NCBI RefSeq assembly: GCF_041321095.1
Contig: NZ_JBGGWE010000001.1
Coordinates: forward strand, 434,001 to 498,000
Direction: 5' to 3'
Length of the DNA: 64,000 nucleotides
Origin: Fibrella arboris
Lineage (GTDB): Bacteria; Bacteroidota; Bacteroidia; Cytophagales; Spirosomataceae
Of the stretch, positions 52,490 through 61,500 are shown piece after piece; position 1 is the first letter of the stretch; every line of letters begins with the position of its first letter. The notes under the pieces are model-generated. The model saw nothing but the letters and a program-made list of their open reading frames with translations. It was not told the origin of the DNA and made no database searches. The position numbers were made by a program, and so were the translations under genes.

Positions 52490-53788
52490 ATGCGCCTTCC
52501 CGTCACCCTACTCGCCTGTTTTCTGCTGATCAATGGCTTCGTGCCAGCGGCACACGCCCAGCCACGCACTGACGCGTTTCTGGCCAACCTACTGAAAGCG
52601 AATAAAAGCCCCATTTTTCAGCAGGTGATGCAACGGCCTGATGAATACCGGGTGCAGATCATCTACACGCAGATCGACCGCGATAAGGCTAACCGGCCAA
52701 CGTTTACCAACTATTATTTCCGGGTCGACAGTACCGAGTATTTCAATCCGGCATCGACGGTGAAACTGCCATTGGCCCTGCTCTCGCTGGAAAAGCTGAA
52801 TAACCTGAAGAACCCGCGCCTCACCAAGTTCACGGCGATGCAGTTCGATAGCGCGTATAGCAAACAGACGAAAGAGTGGACCGACAAAACGGCTGAATCG
52901 GGTTTTCCGTCGGTGGCACACCTCATCAGGAAAGCGCTTCTGGTCAGCGAAAATGACCCCTACAGCCGCATGTACGAGTTTGTGGGACAGCAACAGATCA
53001 ACCGCGCCTTACATGCCAAGGGCTATCCCGATACGCGTATTACACACCGCTTCGTGCGGATGAACGCCGACGAAAACCGCCATACCAACCCCGTCCGGTT
53101 CATCGATAAAGATGGCTCGACCATTTACGCCCAGCCCGCCGCTTACAATACAGATCCGTTCGATTTCAGCCGGGTGGCTCGCCTCGGCAACGCCCATTAC
53201 GCAGGCGATAGTCTGGTGAAACAGCCCTTCGATTTCACCATGCGCAATAAGCTCCCGCTCGAATCGCTGCAACAGATACTGCAATCGGCGCTATTTCCAG
53301 AATCAGTCCCCGAAAAGCAGCGCTTCAACCTGACAGCCGACGATTACTCCTTTCTGTACCAGTACCTCTCGCAAACGCCGGGCGAAACGAATTACCCCAA
53401 GTACGACCCCAACATCTACTACGACAGCTACGTCAAGTTCTTTTTCCGCGATACCCTGCACCACCTGCCCGATGGTGTTCGTGTGTTCAACAAAGTGGGT
53501 TGGGCCTACGGCTTCCTGACCGACGCGTCGTACGTAGCCGATTTTAGGAACAAGGTCGAATACATGCTATCGGCCGTGATCTACGTTAACAGCGACGGGG
53601 TTCTGAACGACGATAAGTATGACGACGAAACCATTGGCTGGCCGTTCCTGTATCAGTTGGGGCAAACCATCTACCAGCACGAGCTAACCCGGAAACGTAC
53701 CTACAAACCTGATCTGTCGCGCTTTAAGGTAACCTACGAAAAGCGCCGCGCTGACGACCGCCCAACGGTGAAAGGGGTGGATAATTAG
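52490..53788 (+). CDS. Secreted SxxK serine hydrolase (class A beta-lactamase-like)
   Basis: This 432-aa exported protein has a signal peptide ending AHAQP. It has the penicillin-recognising fold triad: S89-T-V-K92 in FNPASTVKLP, S153-E-N155 (SDN-like) in LLVSENDPYSRMYEFVG, and K335-V-G337 (KTG-like) in VFNKVGWAYG. True class A beta-lactamases are near 290 aa; this one is longer, so a peptidase, esterase or related role is as likely as drug hydrolysis. A diverged copy of its last 26 codons lies at 54889-54966. Confidence 0.88.
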   Translation: MRLPVTLLACFLLINGFVPAAHAQPRTDAFLANLLKANKSPIFQQVMQRPDEYRVQIIYTQIDRDKANRPTFTNYYFRVDSTEYFNPASTVKLPLALLSLEKLNNLKNPRLTKFTAMQFDSAYSKQTKEWTDKTAESGFPSVAHLIRKALLVSENDPYSRMYEFVGQQQINRALHAKGYPDTRITHRFVRMNADENRHTNPVRFIDKDGSTIYAQPAAYNTDPFDFSRVARLGNAHYAGDSLVKQPFDFTMRNKLPLESLQQILQSALFPESVPEKQRFNLTADDYSFLYQYLSQTPGETNYPKYDPNIYYDSYVKFFFRDTLHHLPDGVRVFNKVGWAYGFLTDASYVADFRNKVEYMLSAVIYVNSDGVLNDDKYDDETIGWPFLYQLGQTIYQHELTRKRTYKPDLSRFKVTYEKRRADDRPTVKGVDN

Positions 53789-53918
53789 TGGGGCTCCAGG
53801 CAGATACAAATAGATTGATCTAACGTTGTTAAGCCATTACTGATTACTAGTGTTTTACATCTTAGAACAGCGCTCTGATCTATTTGTAGCAGCTTAACAC
53901 AGCAAACAGTTACCATTT

Positions 53919-54872
53919 ATGAGCCCATTTTCTGTAGCCGCTCTATACTTCGTGGTTCTATGCATTGCGCATCAATCCTTTGCTCAGACCACTTATTCTA
54001 CTAAGGACACGGCTTATATTCATGCTGTTGAACAGGGGTTGCAGTTATTGAAACAAGGAGACTGCCAGCGTTGCCTGGCCGCCTACAGAAAAGCGTTTGC
54101 TATAACACAGAAAAGCGCGTTAAGTACAATACGAGCTGCCGCTTGCGCTTATCAATGTCGACAACATGACGTTGCGACAGCATACCTCCAAAAGGCAATT
54201 GACATCGACTATGAAGCGGTTGGCGATGTATGGAACGACCAACAGTCCTATCCTGAGCTATCCCTGCTGCGTACCCCTGTCATAGCCGCTCATGTAGACT
54301 CGCTATTTGTGCAGAAGGATAAACAGCTTGGCTTAAACGTACCGCTTAAAAAGCAGTTAGAGACCCTACATAAAACTGACCAGCAGCCTCGTATGCGCCT
54401 TGATTCTGTGGAGCGCGTTTACGGCCAGAACTCCCCACAAATGCGTGAACTCTGGAAACAGATCAGTCATAATGATTCTGTGAATTTGATCAGTATAAAG
54501 CGCATAATGGCCCAATATGGGTATCCGGGCAAACGTGTAGTTGGGCCACAGCAAGCAAATACCGCGTGGTTGATCATCCAGCATTCGCCACTGCAGGAAC
54601 AGGAAATGTACCTGCCTTTAATGCAGGCAGCAGCAGCTAGCGGTGAAATGGCGAAGAGTAGCCTAGCCCTGCTGATTGATCGCATCAACGTGGCCAAAAC
54701 CGGCAAACAGATCTATGGCTCTCAGGTAAGTATTGCCCCATCGGGCAAACGATCATTTTTCCCGATCGAAGACGAGCAAAACGTCAATAAACGTAGGGCT
54801 GAGATGAACTTAAATTCAATAGAAGAGTATGCCAAGCAATTTGGCTTTGAGTATAAACCAGGAACGAACTAA
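53919..54872 (+). CDS. DUF6624 exported protein
   Basis: This 317-aa protein has a signal peptide (FSVAALYFVVLCIAHQSFAQ) and a TPR-like helical region (about 30-110; LLKQGDCQRCLAAYRKAF). A C-terminal DUF6624 domain (about 140-310) has typical phrases QYGYPGKRVVG, TAWLIIQHSPLQEQEMYLPL, LLIDRINVAKTGKQIYGSQ. The function is unknown. It sits between the intact serine hydrolase gene and a relict 3' end of a similar gene, and its sequence is more AT-rich than its neighbours, both hinting that it was inserted here. Confidence 0.82.
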   Translation: MSPFSVAALYFVVLCIAHQSFAQTTYSTKDTAYIHAVEQGLQLLKQGDCQRCLAAYRKAFAITQKSALSTIRAAACAYQCRQHDVATAYLQKAIDIDYEAVGDVWNDQQSYPELSLLRTPVIAAHVDSLFVQKDKQLGLNVPLKKQLETLHKTDQQPRMRLDSVERVYGQNSPQMRELWKQISHNDSVNLISIKRIMAQYGYPGKRVVGPQQANTAWLIIQHSPLQEQEMYLPLMQAAAASGEMAKSSLALLIDRINVAKTGKQIYGSQVSIAPSGKRSFFPIEDEQNVNKRRAEMNLNSIEEYAKQFGFEYKPGTN

Positions 54873-54888
54873 TCGCACTGTACCATCC

Positions 54889-54966
54889 GATCTTTTCCGA
54901 TTTAATGTCAACTACGAAAAGCGCCTTGCCGATGATCGGATACAGGTGAAGGGGGTGGATAGTTAG
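54889..54966 (+). pseudogene. Relict 3' end of a serine hydrolase paralogue
   Basis: This 78-bp stretch aligns without gaps to the last 26 codons of the gene at 52490-53788 (59 of 78 bases identical by my count). It reads DLFRFNVNYEKRLADDRIQ then VKGVDS and stop, against DLSRFKVTYEKRRADDRPT then VKGVDN and stop. Many differences are at third codon positions, so the copy evolved as coding sequence before it lost its body. Confidence 0.8.
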
Positions 54967-55009
54967 AGTGTAGTTAGCTTCGCGCTGTAGGTTGCTTTCG
55001 CTGGTCCCT

Positions 55010-58000
55010 TCAACTAGGCCGGTTCGCCGCTGCGATCCCTGAATGGGTCTTGAACACCTGCACCCTTCCGCCATTACGCCCAACCAGTATAAACTGACCG
55101 GTGCGGCCCTGCACCGGCACGATAGAACGTATTTCGCCATGTAGCACAAAACCAGTATCGAAAGGCGATGGAGCAATGAATGGACCGTTTCTATTGATCA
55201 GCACAAAACCGCTGCTGGCATCGTAGCGCCCCTGATAGGTGCTTACCCCGTAAAAATTGCCGCCGCCCAGCACGTCCAGATCGCCGTCGCCGTCGGCATC
55301 GAAGGGCGTTAAAGCAAACACCTTTGACACCTGCGCCAGCATCGGCAAGGGACGTACCTGGAACGTCGGAGACGCCCCTTTCGCCCCTGTATTTTCCAGA
55401 TATACCGACGCGAACTGATCGACTGTGTGCTCTTCGGCATCGGCCAGATCGGCAGGCTTGAAGATGTCTGAAACAGCCTTGCCGGCAATACTGGTATAGG
55501 CCACATACCGTTTGTTGATAATCCCCGGCATCTGTTTGCCCAGTTCATCTTTCGTGGCCACCGGGAACCAGTCGTCGGTATTGCCCGGCCGTTTGTAGGC
55601 CAGCACCTGGTCGGTGGTCTGGTTAGCGTCGATGTCTTTTACCCACATATGCAATTGCCCGTCTGGCCCTTTTCGGAATTTGGTGTTCAGGCCCAGATTC
55701 CCCGCCATCAGGTCGGTATCACCATCTTTGTCGAAATCGGCGGCGGCGAGGCATTGCCAGAACCCAGCCATGGGCACGTCGCCAAACGGTTTATCGGCCT
55801 CAGTGAGTTTACCCTTTTCATTCAGGAATACGCGCGGAGGCATCCAGTCGCCCGCCACCACCAGATCGGGCCGACGGTCGTTGTTCAGGTCGGCCCAGAC
55901 GGCGTCGGTAATCATCCCGGCCAGCCGAAGGCCGGGCGCACGCTGCTCCGTTTCAATGACAAACTGCCCTTTTCCGTCATTGATCAGTAGGTACGAATCG
56001 GGTGTCTGGCCGTAGCTTTTCGCCACAACGCGCCCACCCACGAACAAATCCAGATCGCCATCGCCATCAACGTCGGCCGCGCGAACACAGCTTTTGTTAC
56101 CCGCCAATTTGGGTAAACCAGGCGATTTCGTGAATTGACCAGCGTTGTTCAGATAGAGCCTGTCAGCCAGCGGTGGGTCATTTTTCGAGAATTCGTTACC
56201 ACCCGACACCACGTACAAATCCAGATCGTGGTCGCCATCGGCGTCGAAAAAGAGCGCGTCGACATCTTCCGACGAGGAATCAGCCGCGATTGCGGGCTGC
56301 GAACTGGCTACAAACCGGCCCGCAGGCGTTTGCAGCAGCAACGTACCTGGCTGATCGCGCGCACCACCGGCATACACATCGTCGAGCCCATCGCCGTTTA
56401 CATCACCCGCCGCCAGTCTGGGCCCTTCGGTAGAGATTTTAAACGGCATCAGCGATTCGCGCGCAAAATCCTGGTAATAGGTATTCTCGCGATGGCGGTA
56501 CGGAAAGGCTGTAGAATCGGCCGCTGCAGTGACTAATGGGGTTATGTGCGACTTGGCAGAGGAAGCAATAATGTACCTGCTGCCGTCGAGCTTCGCGTCG
56601 GCTTGCCTCAGCACCAGTTGCTGACCGGCAGGTACGTTGATGCGCACCTCCATCTGCTGGTCCGGCCAGATAACGATCAGCGAATCAATGCTTTTCCGGT
56701 GACCCAATCCAAAGGTCAAACGCGGCTCCACCGACGATTGAAAGCCACGGGTGGGCATTAGCTGCTGTACCTGAAGGCTGTCGCCGCCCGCGCCGTAACG
56801 CAGGATAACTTTAGCCCCTACCCCGGCCGTATTGGCTCCGCTTCCCTGTAGCCGCAGGTTCAGGTACGTATTGTCAGGAAATAACACGCTGGTCTGGTTC
56901 AGGTAGATACCGGCAGGATCGTTCAGGTTGTTGGTGATCAGATCGAGGTCGCCGTCGTTGTCCAGATCGGCATAGGCGGCTCCACTGGCGCAATTGGGCA
57001 CATCGAACCCCCAGGCCAGCGACTTGTCCTGAAACTGCAGCGTCGATGTTCCCCGGTAGAGGTAATTATGCACTTTCCCGGCCGGCATGATCTGAATCGT
57101 TTTCTGAAGTGCCTCAGCCGACGTACCCATAGCCGCCTGCACCGAATCATTCGATACGTATTTGACATAATCGAGGTCGTTGGGACGGCGCACAATGCCA
57201 TTGGCGATAAATAGATCCGTTTGCCCGTCGAGGTCATAATCGGCCAGCAGCGGCGACCAGCTCCAGTCGGTAGCGGCAAGGCCCGACAGCGCGGCCACTT
57301 CAGCAAACCGCTGGCCGTTCTGATTCAGTTGCAGGCAGTTCCGGCTGTACTGGTTCATGTAGCCATAGGCTAGCTTGTAGGTGTAAATATCCAGCGGATC
57401 TTCACCTGCCGACGATTTTTCAACGGTTTCGTCTTCGGGGTACATGTCGAGCGTCACCAGATCGGTAAATCCGTCGTGGTTCACGTCGGCGGCATCGTTA
57501 CCCATCGAAAACCGGCTGGTATGTCCCATTTGCTGCGGAGCCACGTTCGTGAAACCGCCCTGTTGGTTGTTCAGATACAGGTAATCGTCTTCATGGAAAT
57601 CGTTCGAGACGTACATATCTTCCCAGCCGTCGTTGTTCATATCGGCTACGGCCACGCCCAACCCGTAGCCCATCGGTGCCTGGAAAATGCCTGCTTTTGC
57701 CGACACATCCCGAAACGGTTTCCCAGGGCCCTGATTCTCGAACAGGAAATCACCCGCCAGCGAATCGGCCTGGTCGCGGGCGGTCACTCTATCGAACGAG
57801 CGAACGGAATGGACTGCATGGTTGAGCAGAAAACAGTCAAGATCACCGTCGTGGTCGTAGTCGAAGAAAGCAGCCTGGGTTGAGAAACCTGCAAAAGCCA
57901 GCCCATAGGCTTCGGCCTGTTCTGCGAAGGTCGGTACGCCATCCGGGCCGGGGCCTTTATTGATATACAGTTCGTTGCGACCTATTGTCGGTACGTTGCC

Positions 58001-58435
58001 GCCGCCTTTGAATCCGCTGACGGCACAAACATACACATCGAGCAGCCCGTCGCCATTTACGTCGGCCATCGTCGTTCCGGTTTGCCAGTCAGCTTTTCCA
58101 GCCACGTTCGCCTTCGTGGTTACGTCATCGAAACGGGGCGATTCTCCCTTTTTGGTTCTGTTAAGGTATAGCTTGTTCAGCCCCTGATTGGATACGAAAT
58201 ACAGGTCTGTCAGGCCGTCGTTGTTCACATCTCCTGCCGATACGCCCGCTCCGTTGTAGTAATAGAGGTAATCGATGATGTTGAGTTGCGGTGTATCGGT
58301 CAGCCGATTCACGAACGTCACGCCGGTTTTTGCCGAATCAAGCGTCTCGAACAGCTTCGGTTCGCTGGGCGTGGTTTTGCAGCCCCACGTGGTGGAGAGG
58401 AGGAAAAGAAAGAGGGTGTATTGTATGGGTTTCAA
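55010..58435 (-). CDS. FG-GAP/VCBS repeat lipoprotein with ASPIC/UnbV domain
   Basis: This protein of about 1141 aa starts (TTG at 58435) with a lipoprotein signal MKPIQYTLFLFLLSTTWGC. An upstream TTG at 58480 is possible but adds a non-signal stretch. It has many calcium-binding FG-GAP/VCBS blades, each with DxNxDGxxD phrases (GDVNNDGLTDLYF, ADVNGDGLLDVYV, ADLDNDGDLDLI), an ASPIC/UnbV domain near 540-610, and a second propeller after it. Such proteins stand beside SusC/SusD pairs in many Bacteroidota and are thought to be surface binding or scaffold proteins. It is a paralogue of the next gene. Confidence 0.9.
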   Translation of the reverse strand: MKPIQYTLFLFLLSTTWGCKTTPSEPKLFETLDSAKTGVTFVNRLTDTPQLNIIDYLYYYNGAGVSAGDVNNDGLTDLYFVSNQGLNKLYLNRTKKGESPRFDDVTTKANVAGKADWQTGTTMADVNGDGLLDVYVCAVSGFKGGGNVPTIGRNELYINKGPGPDGVPTFAEQAEAYGLAFAGFSTQAAFFDYDHDGDLDCFLLNHAVHSVRSFDRVTARDQADSLAGDFLFENQGPGKPFRDVSAKAGIFQAPMGYGLGVAVADMNNDGWEDMYVSNDFHEDDYLYLNNQQGGFTNVAPQQMGHTSRFSMGNDAADVNHDGFTDLVTLDMYPEDETVEKSSAGEDPLDIYTYKLAYGYMNQYSRNCLQLNQNGQRFAEVAALSGLAATDWSWSPLLADYDLDGQTDLFIANGIVRRPNDLDYVKYVSNDSVQAAMGTSAEALQKTIQIMPAGKVHNYLYRGTSTLQFQDKSLAWGFDVPNCASGAAYADLDNDGDLDLITNNLNDPAGIYLNQTSVLFPDNTYLNLRLQGSGANTAGVGAKVILRYGAGGDSLQVQQLMPTRGFQSSVEPRLTFGLGHRKSIDSLIVIWPDQQMEVRINVPAGQQLVLRQADAKLDGSRYIIASSAKSHITPLVTAAADSTAFPYRHRENTYYQDFARESLMPFKISTEGPRLAAGDVNGDGLDDVYAGGARDQPGTLLLQTPAGRFVASSQPAIAADSSSEDVDALFFDADGDHDLDLYVVSGGNEFSKNDPPLADRLYLNNAGQFTKSPGLPKLAGNKSCVRAADVDGDGDLDLFVGGRVVAKSYGQTPDSYLLINDGKGQFVIETEQRAPGLRLAGMITDAVWADLNNDRRPDLVVAGDWMPPRVFLNEKGKLTEADKPFGDVPMAGFWQCLAAADFDKDGDTDLMAGNLGLNTKFRKGPDGQLHMWVKDIDANQTTDQVLAYKRPGNTDDWFPVATKDELGKQMPGIINKRYVAYTSIAGKAVSDIFKPADLADAEEHTVDQFASVYLENTGAKGASPTFQVRPLPMLAQVSKVFALTPFDADGDGDLDVLGGGNFYGVSTYQGRYDASSGFVLINRNGPFIAPSPFDTGFVLHGEIRSIVPVQGRTGQFILVGRNGGRVQVFKTHSGIAAANRPS

Positions 58436-58491
58436 TGAATTGATGGTTACGCCAATTAGAGAATACGGGGTACTATGCAAGCATGGATTAC

Positions 58492-58541
58492 GGGGCGGTC
58501 GCTGTCGCGCCCGAGAGCGGGCGGGCCCTCGTGTCCGCCCC
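58492..58541. repeat. GC-rich nested inverted repeat
   Basis: The outer arms GGGGCGG/CCGCCCC (58492-58498, 58535-58541) enclose an inner hairpin CGCCCG-AGAG-CGGGCG. It lies in the gap between the two FG-GAP genes, and its edge touches the stop codon of the upstream one. Confidence 0.65.
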
Positions 58542-61500
58542 TACATGCCAACCATCCTGAAGGTTTTTAACGGCCCGTCGCACTCGCCGATTAGCAGGTA
58601 CCTACCTACCCGCTTTATGTCCCGAACGTCGCCATTGACGAATAGGCCGGATTGGGTCATGGGGACCGTTTCAAACCGAAAATCGCCTGTGTTACGCAGG
58701 ACCAACCCGTGGTTCGCATCGACTTTACCCAAACGGAGGCGCAGTTTTGAATTGTTGCCCATCAATACCAGGTCTTTCTTACCGTCGTGGTCCAGGTCGT
58801 CGGCCAGGATAGCGAAGACGGGCGCGTACTGGGCCGTCTGGGGCAGGCTATGCGGCACAAACTGACCATTCTGATTCTCCAGCAACAGTGTCCGGGTTTC
58901 GTTGATTTCCCGTTTCTGGGCGCGTTCGAGTACCGACGGATCGAAGAACTGATCGAGCGTGGCGGTTGAATACGAGGCGTACGTCTGGAAGGTACGGCGC
59001 AGGCTCGTTACCTGCTCCCCTATTTCGTCGCGGGTGTGGGCCGGGTAGGCCTTGCCCTGAATGAAGTAGGTCATGAAGCAGTCGAGCACGCCGTTCTGGT
59101 CAAAATCTTCGTACACCAGCGTGGCCGGTTCGGCAGTTGTGGCCCGGAACTGTGTGTTCTGGCCGATGTTACCCACAATCAGGTCGTCATCGCCATCACC
59201 ATCCAGATCAGCCTTTTCCACGCGGTTCCACCATCCTGACAAGGATTGAATGGGCGAATTAGAGAATGAGCGATTATGCGCGTTTATCAGTACAGTCACG
59301 GGCATCCACTCGCCTACGACCACCAGATCGGGCCAGCCATCGCGGTCTACATCGGTAGTTGTGGCATCGGTAACCAAACCCAGTTGGCCCAAAGATTTCA
59401 GGGTAAAATGGGCGTGGCCATCGTTAATCAGCAGCATGCTCTCGTCGACCAGCGGATAACGGTTTGGCCGCACGAACCCACCAACGAACAGATCCAGGTC
59501 ACCGTCGCGGTCAACGTCGATCGTCGTTACGCACGAGCCGTTGATCTTGTCTTCAGGCAAGGTGGCAGGGACCAGCCTGCCGTTTTCATTTAACCAAAGC
59601 TGATCGGGCATTTCGCTAAAATCGCGGATACTGTACCCCCCGTTTACCACAAACAGGTCGGGGCGTTTATCACCGTTGAAGTCGGCCAGCACTGCGTCGG
59701 CATTTTTGCGGGGAGAAGAGCCTGGCGCGTAGGGCAAAGGGGCTGGAATAAAGGGGCTTTTTACCGACCCGTCGGCCCGCCCAGGCCCTTTGCCTTCAGC
59801 CGATGCGTCAGACCGTCCCAGCAACAACGTACCCGGCTTTTCGGGTGTGCCGCATACATACGCATCCGGTTGCCCATCGCCATCGACGTCACCCACTGCC
59901 AGGCGCGGACCAGCGTATGAATATTGCTCAGGCAACATCAGCTGCCGCTCAAAATCATTTACCGGGGCAATGGTGTGTGTATACCCCACCCCCACCCCGG
60001 ACGCGGGGCCGCCCTCCCCTGAAAACCAGGGGGTGGGCGATGCCTCGGCCAAACTGCGGAGCGTTGCTCCCCTCTCCTGGTTTTCAGGGGAAGGCGGCCC
60101 CGCGTCCGGGGTGGGGCCAGCCCGTGCATACTCGACTGTCAGGGTTTGGTCGGCGTTGGCGCTGGGTACGTTGTCGATTCGTCCGTCGGGCCAACGCACC
60201 TGGATGCGTGTTGGCTTTGCGCCATCGGGCAGGCCGAAAAGCAACGCATCGTGGCTGGCCGACAGGTAGCCACGTGTAGGATAGTTCTCCTGCGTCTGCG
60301 TTTGTCCGCCATTATCGACCGTTACCGTGGCACCAATACCGAATAGATTTCCGGCGGGGCCTTTGAGCTTTATTTTCAGGAAATGGCCTTCGTTCTGGTC
60401 GCGTTCCGTATTCCGGTAAATGCGGGCGGGCTCGTTCAGGTTATTCGTGATCAGGTCCAGATCGCCATCATTGTCCAGGTCGGCATAGGCGCAGCCGTTC
60501 GACCGCGTGTTTTCGTCGAATCCCCACTCCTTTTGCCGGTTCTGAAACGCCACGCTGTCGGGCTGTGGGCCACTGATGTTTCGGAAAATGTAGTTCTTCG
60601 TTGGCGTCGACGGCATCTGCTTCAGTTGGTCCAGCAGCGAGGTACCTTTCTGCATCTGCTCTTCATCGCTGAGGTATTTGGTGAAATCCGCGTTGGTCAG
60701 ATCGCGACCGAGGCCATTGCTGACGAACAGATCTTTGCGGCCGTCGAGGTCGAAATCGGCCAGCAGCGCCCCCCAGCTCCAGTCGGTAGCCGACACCCCC
60801 GCCAGTTGACCCACCTCCGCGAAGTGGCCCGAACCGCCCGGCGTTTGCTGGTTGATCTGGAGCATGTTCCGCATGTTCTGGTGCCAGAAGCCATTCTTGA
60901 GCTGTGCCTGATATACCTGCCAGTTGTCGGGCCAGATCAGCAGTTTCTGCCGGGCGTTGTCTTCCGGTAGCATATCGAGCGTGAAAATATCGGGCCGGGC
61001 GTCGTTGTTGACATCGGCAATATCGACGCCCATCGCCGAGTACGATGTGTGCCCGATCCGTTCCCGTAGCTCATCGCGGAAGGCGGCTGGTCTGGGGCTG
61101 GGGGCGTGGGGCGCGGGGTTAGCTCCGCCCGTTGTTGCTCCAAGCCCTACGCCCTTAGCCCCCTGCCCCAGCTGATTGATGTACAAATAATCGTCTTCAA
61201 CGAAATCATTCGCCACATACACATCGGGCCAGCCATCGCCGTTGGCATCGGTGACCGATACGCCCAGCCCAAACCCTAGTGGATTCCCTTTGATGCCTTC
61301 CGCTTCAGACACATCGACGAAACGGCCACCATCGTTCCGAAATAACTTGTCGCCCGCATTGTAGTCGCGTTCGGCGCGCATCACGGCGGCTTCTTTGCGT
61401 TGGTAGTTCTTCAGGTTGTGGTTGATCAGGAAACAGTCGAGATCACCGTCGCGGTCGTAATCGAAGAAGTTGGCCTGCACCGAATAACCCGAATCGGCGA

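Noticed and set aside
52490..53788. Annotation as a true class A beta-lactamase
   Set aside because: The SxxK, SxN and KxG motifs are present but the protein is about 140 residues too long and sits in a nutrient-uptake locus; serine hydrolase is the safer call.
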